Source: Bacillota bacterium
GTDB taxonomy: Bacteria > Bacillota > Clostridia > Clostridiales > Clostridiaceae
Assembly (NCBI GenBank): GCA_021781655.1
Contig: JAJXWJ010000012.1
Location: 1-61,350 of the forward strand
Length of the DNA stretch: 61,350 nucleotides
Reading direction: 5' to 3'
Position numbers and translations under genes: made by a program. This document shows positions 22,212-31,100 of this stretch, in pieces (position 1 is the first letter of the stretch; the number at the start of each line of letters is the position of its first letter). Under the pieces are notes generated by a model. It did not search any database and had not been told where the DNA came from. It saw only the letters and a program-made list of their open reading frames with translations.

Positions 22212-22880
22212 TTACTCCTTTCTATGTGCTATTATTAGCGCCATATATTCTCTATTTTTTATTATATCTTCTTTATTTCTTATGACTTCTTGCCCATCTC
22301 TGCCAGCTTTTTTCACATATACATAGCTAAAGCCTCTTTGTTCTAGATAATTGATAACTTCCTCTTCCTTTTTATAAACCTTCATTATTACTACATTCTT
22401 TTCTTCTTTAATAGCTTCTAAACTATTGCTAGGAATAATTAATAGTGGCTCATCACCGATAACTAAAGGCTCCTTGGCAAGGCTAGCGCAAGCGCAAAAG
22501 GAAGTAATACCTGGAATCGTTTCTGTTTCATAACCTTTCTCTTCTATATATTTCAAAAGATAAATATAGGTACTGTAAATAAAGGGGTCTCCTATAGTTA
22601 AAAAAGCTACATTTTTACCTTCTTTAATTTTTTCTTCAATGGTTTTAAAGGCTTCAAAAATTTTACCTTCCTGCTCTTCTCCACCCATTGGGAAATGTTT
22701 TATTAATACTTCTGTTCCTTCTTTAATAAACTCCTTTGCAGTATCTAGTGCGATGCTTTTTCCCTTTGCCATAGAGCTAGGAGCTACTATAACCTCTGAA
22801 TTTTGTATAATCCTAACCGCTTTTAAAGTTAATAATTCACTATCTCCAGGTCCTACACCTATTCCATATAATTTTGCCAT
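22212..22880 (-). CDS. cbiL: Cobalt-precorrin-2 C20-methyltransferase
   Basis: About 222 residues with YGIGVGPGDSELLTLKAV, a Gly/Asp SAM motif FLTIGDPFIYSTYIYLL and PGITSFCACASLAKEPLV, as in CobI/CbiL. It methylates C20 of cobalt-sirohydrochlorin-type intermediates, the first committed methylation after SUMT. The start is ATG 22878-22880, just past the cbiT stop, giving the expected MAKLYGIG beginning; a GTG seven codons earlier would overlap cbiT. Confidence 0.93.
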   Translation of the reverse strand: MAKLYGIGVGPGDSELLTLKAVRIIQNSEVIVAPSSMAKGKSIALDTAKEFIKEGTEVLIKHFPMGGEEQEGKIFEAFKTIEEKIKEGKNVAFLTIGDPFIYSTYIYLLKYIEEKGYETETIPGITSFCACASLAKEPLVIGDEPLLIIPSNSLEAIKEEKNVVIMKVYKKEEEVINYLEQRGFSYVYVKKAGRDGQEVIRNKEDIIKNREYMALIIAHRKE

Positions 22881-22887
22881 TCGTTCT

Positions 22888-23448
22888 CTACCTACTTCCA
22901 CTTATAATAAAAATTGGATTACCAGCAACTAGCATATAACTGTTTCCTCTAGTTTTGCTAACTCCAATTTGGACACATTCTGTTTTAAAGCCTAACTTTT
23001 TTAAAGTTTCCATGGCTAAATATAAATTATTTATAGTTATAAAATTTAGTACTATTTTACCCTTTGGTTTTAGCTTCTGTGAATAACTTTCAATAATTTC
23101 TGTAATGTTTCCACCACTTCCACCTATAAATATTCCATCAAAGGTTTCCTTAATGTCCTTTTCCACCTGAAGAGCTTCACCTTCAATAACCTGTAAGTTT
23201 TCAGCGTTAAATTTTTCTTTGTTTTTGTAAATTACCTTTAGTGCTTCCTCATCCATTTCTATAGCAACGACTTTACCCTTAGGACTGCATTTACTCATTT
23301 GAATACTTATGGAGCCAGTTCCTGCACCTATATCTAAAAGGTTATAATCCTCTTCTATTTCAAGCTTTGCAATACTAAGTATTCTAATTTCTTCCTTTGT
23401 CATAGGGCAGTCTCCTCGTATGAACTCCTCATCTTTAATGTATTTCAA
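22888..23448 (-). CDS. cbiT: Cobalt-precorrin-6B C15-methyltransferase (decarboxylating)
   Basis: 186 residues with a class I SAM-methyltransferase core LLDIGAGTGSISIQMSK near residues 36-52. The CbiT hallmark IRGDCPMTKEEIRILSIAKL precedes it (named here by its ends, GDCPMTKEEIR), and FIGGSGGNITEI follows near 110. It methylates C15 and decarboxylates the C12 acetate. CbiE and CbiT are separate proteins here, whereas many bacteria have them fused as CobL; the genes abut. Confidence 0.95.
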   Translation of the reverse strand: MKYIKDEEFIRGDCPMTKEEIRILSIAKLEIEEDYNLLDIGAGTGSISIQMSKCSPKGKVVAIEMDEEALKVIYKNKEKFNAENLQVIEGEALQVEKDIKETFDGIFIGGSGGNITEIIESYSQKLKPKGKIVLNFITINNLYLAMETLKKLGFKTECVQIGVSKTRGNSYMLVAGNPIFIISGSR

Positions 23449-24078
23449 CTATTTTACCTCCCTTTCAACTATAACCACGCATAAATCTGAAAACAAATTA
23501 TTTACTAACTTTTCTGGTTTTCCTGAAGTTATTTTTTCATCTTGATATGATAGATTTTCACCTACAAAAACTTCTGCTTTTATACTATTTCTTATTAACT
23601 CTTTACATATAAAGTTTGGATTACTTTCCTTGTCTGTTAACCAAACAGATAATTTATTATTTAAAACTTCTTTTGCGATTTCTTCTCTTCTTCCATGAAC
23701 ACTTTTAAGCTTTGCATCTTGCCAAGGCTTTTTTAGCTTAGAGCATAGATATTGAAAGGAGCTAATTCCTGGAATAACTTCTATTTTGCCATCATAATTT
23801 TTCATTATATAATCTGTTATTCCATAAAAGCATGGGTCTCCAGAAGCTACAATAGCTATACTACTCTTTTCGTTATCTTTAATAAATTGAGCAGTTGCTT
23901 TAAGTGAATTTATATAAACTTTGTTCCCATTTATAAAATTTAAGCTGTTTATTGCTCTTAGAAAGCCTATTACATAATCGCAGCTTTCTATAACCTCTAC
24001 TGCTTTTGGCAAAATGTAAGCTTTATCACCAGGACCTATGCCAACTATAAATTTACTGCTATTGCTTCCTGTTGTCAC
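23449..24078 (-). CDS. cbiE: Cobalt-precorrin-7 C5-methyltransferase
   Basis: About 209 residues with a tetrapyrrole methylase fold ([50 protein letters not shown]). It methylates C5 and works with CbiT. The start is taken as GTG 24076-24078, 8 nt after GGAGG; the ATG five codons upstream overlaps that ribosome-binding site. This leaves a 20-bp overlap with the end of cbiD, a sign of translational coupling. Confidence 0.92.
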   Translation of the reverse strand: MTTGSNSSKFIVGIGPGDKAYILPKAVEVIESCDYVIGFLRAINSLNFINGNKVYINSLKATAQFIKDNEKSSIAIVASGDPCFYGITDYIMKNYDGKIEVIPGISSFQYLCSKLKKPWQDAKLKSVHGRREEIAKEVLNNKLSVWLTDKESNPNFICKELIRNSIKAEVFVGENLSYQDEKITSGKPEKLVNNLFSDLCVVIVEREVK

Positions 24079-25141
24079 AAAGCACACCTCCATCCATAGA
24101 ATACAATATTACTTCAGCTTCTACCTCATTATGAGTATATATTTTAATCCTATTTTCAATTTTATCTGCAATCCTTTTATATATATCCTTAAATTTATTA
24201 TCTATTATTTTTACTGCACCTTCTGTAGTCTTTTCATTATAAACTCTTTGTACTAGTTCTATATCTGCACCCATTAATGCAAGTTCTAAAGCCAATACCT
24301 CGAGTCTTACATCACAAACCTTGCTATGTGTGTTAAAGCAGCCTGCAGATACCTTTGAAAGCTTTCCTATATGACCAACTATAAGTGCTTTTTTGATTTC
24401 TTTTTCTCTTAAACACTCTAGGGCATAGCCAACATAGTTTGACATTATTACCGACTTATTTAAATCCAAATTTAGTGCCTTTGCTTTATCTTCTCCCATA
24501 TTTCCAAAGAGAAGTATCAAGTCTTTATGTCCTGCAGCAGCTTTTTGGCTTATTTCAAGCTTTACTGATTCTTTTAAAGCTTCCTCTGACATTGGCATTA
24601 CAATACCAGTGGTTCCAAGGATAGATATGCCACCTAATATATTTAGTCTAGGATTAAAAGTCTTTTTTGCTACCTCTTCACCTTTAGGCACAAAAATTGT
24701 AATTTCAACTCCACTTTCCTTTGGTAACACCTTATCCACTTCTTTTTTTATCATAAGCCTGGGAACATGATTAATAGCTGGTTCACCCTTTTTTACATAT
24801 AGCCCTTCACTGTGAACAACACCTACGCCTTTTCCACCTTTTAAGATGTAACCTTCTTTTATCTTTCTTGCCCTAGCCCAAATTTCAAGACCATGAGTAG
24901 CATCAGGGTCATCTCCACCATCTTTAATTATGCAACATTCCACAAAGTTTTGTCCTTTATTTACCTTTTCTATATGCAAATCTAGTTCAATGCCCTTTGG
25001 AGTATCTATTTTTATTTGTGTTATCTCTACTTTTTCGTAAAGCATCTTAGTTGCCGCCTTTGCCGCTGCAGCAGCACAAGAGCCTGTTGTATATCCACAT
25101 CTTAATTTTTTACCTTCAAAAGTTACATATAGATCAAGCAA
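24059..25141 (-). CDS. cbiD: Cobalt-precorrin-5B C1-methyltransferase
   Basis: 360 residues with the family signature [20 protein letters not shown] near the N-terminus (residues 13-32), [11 protein letters not shown] near 75, and the C-terminal [19 protein letters not shown]. CbiD methylates C1 by a SAM-dependent reaction unique to the anaerobic route and is unrelated in fold to the CbiE/F/H/L group. About 130 bp containing a small inverted repeat separate it from cbiC upstream. Confidence 0.95.
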   Translation of the reverse strand: MLDLYVTFEGKKLRCGYTTGSCAAAAAKAATKMLYEKVEITQIKIDTPKGIELDLHIEKVNKGQNFVECCIIKDGGDDPDATHGLEIWARARKIKEGYILKGGKGVGVVHSEGLYVKKGEPAINHVPRLMIKKEVDKVLPKESGVEITIFVPKGEEVAKKTFNPRLNILGGISILGTTGIVMPMSEEALKESVKLEISQKAAAGHKDLILLFGNMGEDKAKALNLDLNKSVIMSNYVGYALECLREKEIKKALIVGHIGKLSKVSAGCFNTHSKVCDVRLEVLALELALMGADIELVQRVYNEKTTEGAVKIIDNKFKDIYKRIADKIENRIKIYTHNEVEAEVILYSMDGGVLCDNRKQ

Positions 25142-25201
25142 ACTAATCCCTCCTTTTGTATTTTTACTTTCTAATCTTGTATTAATTTAGTTGATTCAAA
25201 G

Positions 25202-25261
25202 TTGACAATGGACAATGAAAGTGAAGAAAAATTTCTTTCATTGTCAATTGTCCATTATCAA
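25202..25261. repeat. Small inverted repeat of the GGACAATTGACAATG type
   Basis: The arms TTGACAATGGACAATGAAA and, on the other side, TTTCATTGTC-AATTGTCCATTATCAA-type sequence can pair except for an extra TTGACAAT. The same words recur at 35618-35652. This looks like a dispersed intergenic repeat between cbiC and cbiD. Confidence 0.55.
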
Positions 25262-25273
25262 TTATCAATTGAA

Positions 25274-25897
25274 TTATCTTTCATATATCATATACATAAG
25301 TGCATTAACTATAGCTGCTGCTACAGTGCTTCCGCCTTTTCTTCCTCTAACAGTTATCATTGGAATATTAAGCTTTTCAAATTGTTCCTTTGACTCTGCC
25401 GCACCTACAAAACCAATTGGTGCACCAATTACGAAGCTTGCCTTTGCTTTGCCCTCTTCAATAAGCTCCTTTAGTCTAAATAATGCCGTTGGTGCATTTC
25501 CAAAAGCAAAAAACTGAACACCATCTTCTACTGCCTTTTCAATAGCTGCCATAGACCTTGTAATTCCTCTTTCTTTTGACAGTTTAGCTACTTTTTCATC
25601 GCTCACATAGCATACACACTTACAGTTTAAAGCTTTTAGTGCGCTCTTATTTATTCCTGAAAGTGCCATATTAGTATCTGTATAAATTGTTACACCCTTT
25701 TTTAAAAGCTTTAAAGCCTCCTCTATTGAACCTTCTCTAATATATAATAAATCCTTATATTCAAAATCCGCTGTGGTATGTATCACTCTTTTTATAATTT
25801 TAAGCTCATTTTCACTAAAGTTATGCTCTCCCATTTCTTCACCGATGATTTCAAAGCTTCTTTTTTCTATATCCATTGGTTTTTTTATATAATCCAA
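25274..25897 (-). CDS. cbiC: Cobalt-precorrin-8 methylmutase
   Basis: About 207 residues. The CobH/CbiC pattern includes MDIEKRSFEIIGEE near the N-terminus, the catalytic His in KRVIHTTADFEY near 35-46, and GAPIGFVGAAESKE with GRKGGSTVAAAI near the end. It moves the C11 methyl to C12, giving cobyrinate. The start is TTG at 25895-25897 because a perfect GGAGGT lies 7 nt upstream; the longer frame to 25945 runs through that site. It is the first cobalamin gene after the accessory patch and needs either read-through or its own promoter. Confidence 0.93.
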   Translation of the reverse strand: MDYIKKPMDIEKRSFEIIGEEMGEHNFSENELKIIKRVIHTTADFEYKDLLYIREGSIEEALKLLKKGVTIYTDTNMALSGINKSALKALNCKCVCYVSDEKVAKLSKERGITRSMAAIEKAVEDGVQFFAFGNAPTALFRLKELIEEGKAKASFVIGAPIGFVGAAESKEQFEKLNIPMITVRGRKGGSTVAAAIVNALMYMIYER

Positions 25898-25972
25898 TTC
25901 GTTACCTCCTAAATTTTTGTACTGAAATTTATTTTTATATAACAATAATAAATATTGTTATTATTTATTTTA

Positions 25973-26833
25973 TTATACATTCTTCTTACCAAAATGTACT
26001 TTTCTATGACAATTTGGACATAAAGCTAAAGTATTATCAATAGTATCTTCTCCTCCTTTTGACAATTCAGTCTTGTGATGCACTTCCAGATAAGGTGTAC
26101 CATCCGAAGTTCTTATAAAAGGTGCATCTTTATGACAAAGTTCACATTTACCATTTGCTCTTACTAAAGTTTCAGCTACCACGTCTGGATTCCTGTTAAA
26201 TACAATTATTTTAGCAATAACTTTTTCAGGCATCTTTTTCGCATGTTTTAATCTTTTTAATCTATCTAAGCTTGAAGACCTTTTCGCCTTAATTACATTG
26301 TTTTCAAATTCGTACTTTAAATTTTCTAATAATTTTATTTCTTGATATTCCCAAAACTGTGTTAAAAAATCTTTACCTTCTATATCATGTCTACGTATAG
26401 ATTTCCCAAATGGCGTTTTCTTTACTATAAATGAAGCTCTTCTATAACTTTCCCATACTAAATTATTTTCGTTAATATAGCTGAGTTCACTTAATTGTTC
26501 AAAATGTATCCAATATAATTTAAATTCGCAATTAATTGTACTTTTAACTTGTTTTTGAATAATATTATTTTTTAATTCAGGATGTATCTTATCTTGTATC
26601 ATCCATATACCTTTATCTGATTTATGACAATATGCTATAAGATATAATCTACCGATAATAAAAGATATTGCTGTATTATTTCCACCAAAATATGCCTCAC
26701 TAGGAATACCTGTATTTTTAAATCCATTCTCAAAAAATTTTATCAAGTCATCCTCTTTATCTTTTAGACTCTTTTTATTTGATGTCCAATTTAAAATTAC
26801 TTCCTTATAATCTTTAATTTTGATCATCCCCAT
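25973..26833 (-). CDS. HNH endonuclease domain protein
   Basis: 286 residues. The C-terminal HNH zinc-finger nuclease is clear: CELCHKDAPF near 233-242, YLEVHHKTELSKGGEDTIDN near 252-271, then ALCPNCHRKVHFG. The two CxxC pairs hold the zinc and HHK supplies the catalytic His. The N-terminal 200 residues are of unknown family and may give target recognition, as in McrA-like enzymes. No methylase partner is adjacent. No clear ribosome-binding site precedes the ATG at 26831-26833, and a second ATG two codons later is equally possible. Confidence 0.85.
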   Translation of the reverse strand: MGMIKIKDYKEVILNWTSNKKSLKDKEDDLIKFFENGFKNTGIPSEAYFGGNNTAISFIIGRLYLIAYCHKSDKGIWMIQDKIHPELKNNIIQKQVKSTINCEFKLYWIHFEQLSELSYINENNLVWESYRRASFIVKKTPFGKSIRRHDIEGKDFLTQFWEYQEIKLLENLKYEFENNVIKAKRSSSLDRLKRLKHAKKMPEKVIAKIIVFNRNPDVVAETLVRANGKCELCHKDAPFIRTSDGTPYLEVHHKTELSKGGEDTIDNTLALCPNCHRKVHFGKKNV

Positions 26834-26867
26834 TATATAGATTTATTAAGTTCAAAACATTCAACAT

Positions 26868-27068
26868 CTAATTAACATTTCCTCTACAGAAAATTATAGC
26901 TACAGATAGATTAAATTGCTTTCTATTTATTATCGTCACTTTTCCTGTTTCTTTCTTATAATTCAAATTTTTAAGAACAATCAAAAATGAATCATTATCT
27001 GAATAAAACTCAGGTTCTTTATCATCTGTATATTGGGATTGAACTTGTTTAACTGTACCAATCATCAT
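26868..27068 (-). pseudogene. Fragment of an AlbA_2-type ATPase gene
   Basis: Of 66 codons, about 30 match a segment of the intact protein encoded at 28004-29482 (shared DKEPEFYSDNDSFLI and LKNLNYK). The DNA match at 26940-27020 against 28310-28400 is close. The N-terminal AlbA_2 and ATPase domains are gone and the end is unrelated. Its frame begins at the stop of the HAD gene, so it might be translated by coupling, but no function is likely. Confidence 0.75.
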
Positions 27069-27737
27069 CTATATATAATTCAGAACATCTAGAGGTTTTT
27101 CGATTTGTTCAAAGTTCTCTTTTCTGCCTGATGGTTGCATTGTTCCCTCTTGTAAATACCAAACCGCTTGGACAGCATTCATTCCTAGTTCTCTAGCAGC
27201 TTCTAATTCAAAACTACCTCCGTCTCCCACATATACACATTCATCAGCTTTTACCATCAATTTATTCATACATCTTTTATAGATTTCAGCATCCGGTTTT
27301 TGTATTCCTTGTTCATATGATAGGTAAACTGCATCAAAATATGGAAACAGTTCACTTTTTTGAATTACATATGCTTCCTCAGAAAAACAATTACTTATTA
27401 GTCCTATCATAATTCCTTTTTCCTTTAAGCTACAAAGCAATGATATTATTTCTGGGTGCAAATGATTAAAACACTCTTTTTTTGCTGCTATACGTTTTTG
27501 AACAATTGAATCCTGTAATTCCTTAGAATAGCACTTGTTCTTTGTAAAAATCATTTCTAATGCTTCCTCCAATGTCATTTCACCTATTGTTCGGTGGATT
27601 TCTGTAGGCTTCCACAGTTCTTGAAATTTATCTTCTGATATTCCTGCATCTATAGACATTTGTGTTCCAAAATATAGAGGACTTTTAAAATGAGTTATTA
27701 AAGTTTCATACATATCAAAAATTACTGCTTTTATCAT
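27069..27737 (-). CDS. HAD-family hydrolase (subfamily IA)
   Basis: 222 residues. Motif I FDMYETL (nucleophile Asp8, general acid position occupied by Tyr10), motif II in GLISNCFSEE near 112, motif III Lys in QKPDAEIYKRC near 142 and motif IV VYVGDGGSFELEAARELGM near 168 are present. It resembles small-molecule phosphatases or dehalogenase-like proteins; Tyr in DxY occurs in several clostridial members. GGAGG precedes the ATG. It lies among gene fragments in the cobalamin interruption and has no evident pathway link. Confidence 0.85.
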   Translation of the reverse strand: MIKAVIFDMYETLITHFKSPLYFGTQMSIDAGISEDKFQELWKPTEIHRTIGEMTLEEALEMIFTKNKCYSKELQDSIVQKRIAAKKECFNHLHPEIISLLCSLKEKGIMIGLISNCFSEEAYVIQKSELFPYFDAVYLSYEQGIQKPDAEIYKRCMNKLMVKADECVYVGDGGSFELEAARELGMNAVQAVWYLQEGTMQPSGRKENFEQIEKPLDVLNYI

Positions 27738-27768
27738 AAATAAACCTCCTGTTTTGACAAATTGATTT

Positions 27769-27990
27769 TTAGTATTTTATAAACTCTTTTGCTTCATTTA
27801 GTATTCTTTTTGAACTCTCAAATTGAAAAGCATTCATTGCTTCTTCATATGTCATTAAATAAGCACCTTCTAATTCCTCTTCTTGATAACATAGTTGCTT
27901 TTTATCATACTCCGCAACAAAATATATAAATCTATAAAATCGTTCCATCAGGAGCATTTTCATATGTAGCATAAATAATATGAACTGCAC
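27769..27990 (-). pseudogene. C-terminal fragment of a NUDIX hydrolase
   Basis: The frame reads RFYRFIYFVAEYDKKQL and EEELEGAYLMTYEEAMNAF, typical of the last third of NUDIX tetraphosphatase-like proteins. The NUDIX box itself (GX5EX7REUXEEXGU) is absent. Upstream of codon 15 the similarity appears to continue in another frame (YATYENAPDGT), which suggests a frameshift near 27944 before the gene is cut off at the ATPase gene end. Confidence 0.65.
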
Positions 27991-28003
27991 AATGATGAAT
28001 TAT

Positions 28004-29482
28004 CTATTTCAGTCTATATCTCCTATCCTTATTGCCGCCAACTACTTCTACTTTTTCTTTCTCAATTAATCCTTTCAAAATAGTTTTCGTTCTAGTTGTT
28101 TTTACTCCTAACCGCTCTGCTATCTCATCTAATCTATATTCCTTTTGTGGCACCATATACTGTAATAATATATCATATTGTTGTTGCGTTTTTATCGTCA
28201 CTTTTTTATCGTCACTTTTTATCGTCGCTTTTTTATCGTCACTTTTTATCGTCGCTTTTTTATCGTCACTTTTTATCGTCGCTTTTTTATCGTCACTTTT
28301 TATCGTCGCTTTTCCTTTTTCTCTCTTATAATTCAAATTTTTAAGAATAATCAAAAATGAATCATTATCTGAATAAAACTCAGGCTCTTTATCAACAGTA
28401 TATGTTGGTTGAATTTTATAATCACCTAAAATCTTTTTGAATCCACTACCTCTACGATCCATATATCTAATACGATTAAATATATCCGCTATAATAGGAT
28501 TTCTTCTTCGAGAAGGAATATGTAACAGATCTCTATCCTGTATTTTACTTCCATCAATCATTCCACCTGGTGAATAAATTTCAATGCGGTCATCAAACAT
28601 ATCAACATGAACTTCACTGCCAACTTCAAGATAATTTCTATGGATTAAAGCATTAACAAGTGCTTCTAATACTGGTCTTTCTGGATAATCTTGCATTTCC
28701 AAACGACCATCAGAAGTTTTTTTCCATCGAACTTTCGAATTATTTTTCACAAATTCAGTACCGTCCTGAAGCAAATTAATAAGACCGCCTGAAAATTCTT
28801 TATCGTCAATAGCATCAATTATACCGGGTGCCTTGTCAAGACCATTCCATCTAGTACAAAATAACCTAGAATGTCTTATAGGCGATTCGTCCGCCAATAG
28901 TGCCCCTGCATTTGTTAAATTACCATCTTCATCTACAATACCAAATGATTCATAATCTGAATCTTCAAATGAATTTCCGCTTCTCTGTTTATACGTAGCT
29001 TTCAATTTAGAAAATGCATAGTCATCAAAATTATATTTTGACTTGAGACTATCATACGAAGCAGCACTTCCTTTAATTACAAGTTCCTTTAATTTCGCCC
29101 TATCTACTGGTACGCTCTCATTCCCAATACGTTGATATGCAATTTTGGTTCCATCCCCATCATAATAATATGGTGTTTCATCTCCAGAAAACACTTTCAC
29201 AATAACAAGTTTCTTATTATCTTCTGTTCTATAGAAACTAAGCTTAAAATTAGGTATTGGGTCTAATCTTACTTTGATCTGTTCACTTATAATCTCTGCA
29301 TCACGCTCTGCATTTTTTAGTCCAATAGCAATATCATCATTTGAAATACCAAATATAAGAACCCCACCCATACCATTAGCAAATGCACTTATGCTTTTAC
29401 ACCAACTTTTAGGTTTCTTTACTTCTAGCATTTCTTTTTTATCATATTCAGTTGCTTCTCCAATCAAATCTTTTATGTCCAT
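28004..29482 (-). CDS. AlbA_2 (Schlafen-like) domain ATPase/DNA-binding protein
   Basis: 492 residues. The N-terminal AlbA_2 domain (about 10-120) includes EVKKPKSWCKSISAFANGMG and GVLIFGISNDD. A middle region and a GHKL-type ATPase portion follow (about 270-370, with VLEALVNALIHRNY and a DRRGSGFKKIL segment). A charged linker has four 9-residue repeats (KATIKSDDK), and a winged-helix-like C-terminus (EIAERLGVKTTRTKTIL) ends the protein. Such proteins are annotated as transcriptional regulators or found in defence islands. Partial sequence from a second copy lies at 26868-27068. Confidence 0.85.
   Translation of the reverse strand: MDIKDLIGEATEYDKKEMLEVKKPKSWCKSISAFANGMGGVLIFGISNDDIAIGLKNAERDAEIISEQIKVRLDPIPNFKLSFYRTEDNKKLVIVKVFSGDETPYYYDGDGTKIAYQRIGNESVPVDRAKLKELVIKGSAASYDSLKSKYNFDDYAFSKLKATYKQRSGNSFEDSDYESFGIVDEDGNLTNAGALLADESPIRHSRLFCTRWNGLDKAPGIIDAIDDKEFSGGLINLLQDGTEFVKNNSKVRWKKTSDGRLEMQDYPERPVLEALVNALIHRNYLEVGSEVHVDMFDDRIEIYSPGGMIDGSKIQDRDLLHIPSRRRNPIIADIFNRIRYMDRRGSGFKKILGDYKIQPTYTVDKEPEFYSDNDSFLIILKNLNYKREKGKATIKSDDKKATIKSDDKKATIKSDDKKATIKSDDKKVTIKTQQQYDILLQYMVPQKEYRLDEIAERLGVKTTRTKTILKGLIEKEKVEVVGGNKDRRYRLK
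28201..28308. repeat. Tandem repeat, four exact 27-bp copies, in the ATPase gene
   Basis: The 27-bp unit begins at 28201, 28228, 28255 and 28282 without change, with partial units on both edges. It encodes KATIKSDDK on the minus strand. Since 27 is a multiple of three, copy-number change alters linker length without shifting the frame. Internally the unit is a 13/14-bp near-duplication (TTTTATCGTC twice). Confidence 0.95.
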
Positions 29483-29518
29483 TTTTCCATCTCCTCAATA
29501 TTATATGAACATTTTTTA

Positions 29519-29792
29519 CATTTTTAATCATTTTTTCTATATAACATACTTCTCGATTTATATCATTTACTCTATCCATCAGCACTACATTATGTGACCA
29601 TGGAATTTGTGCAACTACTTGTTGCACAAATTCCATGTCTATATATTCAGATGCAAATTTTCTCATATATTTTAAATTTCTAGAAGAAAATTCTTTTTGA
29701 TCTGGAAATTCATCTTTTATCTCTTTTGCAATATTGTCAATTACTTTTGCTCCCCAACCTTCTGACTTCAGTATTCTGATTTCTGCTTTCTG
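29519..29792 (-). pseudogene. Fragment of a DUF1016/YhcG-type nuclease gene
   Basis: Read on the minus strand from the cbiA stop codon the frame gives ILKSEGWGAKVIDNIAKEI, then SSRNLKYMRKFASEYIDMEF and VQQVVAQIPWSHNVVLMDRV, typical of the DUF1016 N-terminal domain of YhcG (PDDEXK nuclease). The real start, the last part of that domain and the whole nuclease domain are missing. The fragment begins within a few bases of the end of cbiA and ends at the ATPase gene, so both ends look like recombination joints. Confidence 0.75.
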
Positions 29793-31100
29793 TCATACTA
29801 AACTCTTCAAAAACTCCAAATCACTAAAAAAATGAACATGTGGATAAGCTCCCAAGGTATTATTTTTTAAATAGCCACATTTCCACTCTTTAATTTTTCC
29901 ATCATAGTTTTCCTTTTTCACGTCATATATTTTGTTTTCTTCCGATGTTATAAAGGACTTATGAAACTCATGACAATTTATTTTCATTCCCTTTGGAAAT
30001 ATATGATTATCTCCATCTATTTCAACCTCTGCATAGCCAAAGTTTTTTAGTCCCTTTCCCATCTCAGCTTTTCCTTTAAAAAAGCCTACCATTTTACTGC
30101 CTTCAATGCTCTCCATCAAATACATGAGCCCACCGCATTCTGCGTAGGCTTTATTACCACTATCTAAATATTCCTTTATGCTTTTCAGCATACTAACGTT
30201 TAGGCTTAGCTTTTCTTTAAAAACTTCAGGATAACCACCACCTAAATATAAGAAATTAGTTCCCTCAGGGATATTCTCATCCTTTAAAGGACTAAAATAT
30301 TTAACCTCACCAAGCTCCTCTAAAAGTTCAAGATTTTCTTTATAGTAAAAACTAAAAGCTTCATCAAAAGCTACTGCTGTTTTTAGCCCCATATTTTCTA
30401 AATGAAAGTCATCTTTGCTTTTCTCTGTAGCTGTAAAGCAATGGATTAGACCATCCATATCTACATGCTTCTCTAAAAGTTCACTGCATACTTCAATCTT
30501 GTTATTTAAATCTTCAACTTCAACACTTTGAACAAGTCCTAAGTGACGGCTTTTCAGATCTAATTTCTCCTCCTTAGGTACATACCCAAATACTTTAAGC
30601 TTAGGACTGCAATGTTTTTGTATTGAAGCTTTTAAAAGGTTATAATAGCTTTCAGTAACATTATTTATAATTACACCTACAATATTATTTTTATCAAAAG
30701 CTAGAAGTCCATTTATTTCTGCACATAAAGTTATGCTTTGTGCTTTTGGAGAAATAACTAATACTACTGGCAAATTTAAAATTTTAGCAACATCAGCAGT
30801 TGAACCCTCAGAAGTGATCCCTTTTCCATCGTATAATCCCATAACTCCTTCTATGATTCCAAGCTCTCCATCTCCTCTAGAATAGGAAGCCTTGATTCCT
30901 GCCTTACCCATTAGATGTTTATCTAGATTTCTAGAGGCTTTCCCAGTAATATACTTATGAAAGGCTGGATCTATATAATCTGGACCTACTTTATAACCTT
31001 GCACACTATATCCCCTTTTCATCAAGGCTCTCATTAGTCCTAAGGTTATAGTAGTCTTGCCACCGCCGCTTTTATTTGAAGCTATAACTATACTTTTCAT
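29793..31100 (-). CDS. cbiA: Cobyrinate a,c-diamide synthase
   Basis: 435 residues. The N-terminal P-loop IASNKSGGGKTTITLGLMRAL is at 5-25, EGVMGLYDG near 99 is the second ATP motif, and the C-terminal class I glutaminase has the nucleophile Cys in YAECGGLMYLMES near 328 and the His in NCHEFHKS near 383. It amidates the a and c side chains of cobyrinate with glutamine. It overlaps cobD by 4 bp. Its stop codon is the last cobalamin sequence before the accessory patch. Confidence 0.95.
   Translation of the reverse strand: MKSIVIASNKSGGGKTTITLGLMRALMKRGYSVQGYKVGPDYIDPAFHKYITGKASRNLDKHLMGKAGIKASYSRGDGELGIIEGVMGLYDGKGITSEGSTADVAKILNLPVVLVISPKAQSITLCAEINGLLAFDKNNIVGVIINNVTESYYNLLKASIQKHCSPKLKVFGYVPKEEKLDLKSRHLGLVQSVEVEDLNNKIEVCSELLEKHVDMDGLIHCFTATEKSKDDFHLENMGLKTAVAFDEAFSFYYKENLELLEELGEVKYFSPLKDENIPEGTNFLYLGGGYPEVFKEKLSLNVSMLKSIKEYLDSGNKAYAECGGLMYLMESIEGSKMVGFFKGKAEMGKGLKNFGYAEVEIDGDNHIFPKGMKINCHEFHKSFITSEENKIYDVKKENYDGKIKEWKCGYLKNNTLGAYPHVHFFSDLEFLKSLV

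Noticed and set aside
25202-25517. Plus-strand open frames over the cbiC end and repeat
   Set aside because: They start within the intergenic inverted repeat and run antisense through cbiC, with no ribosome-binding site.
25973-26833. Complete restriction-modification system
   Set aside because: Only an HNH protein is present; there is no methyltransferase or specificity gene in the patch.
28201-28308. Possible CRISPR array
   Set aside because: The repeats are directly adjacent with no spacers and lie in frame inside a coding region.
28032-28360. Plus-strand frames rich in RFFIVTFY / FIVAFLSSL repeats
   Set aside because: They are produced by the 27-bp repeat read on the opposite strand of the ATPase gene; no ribosome-binding site or family.
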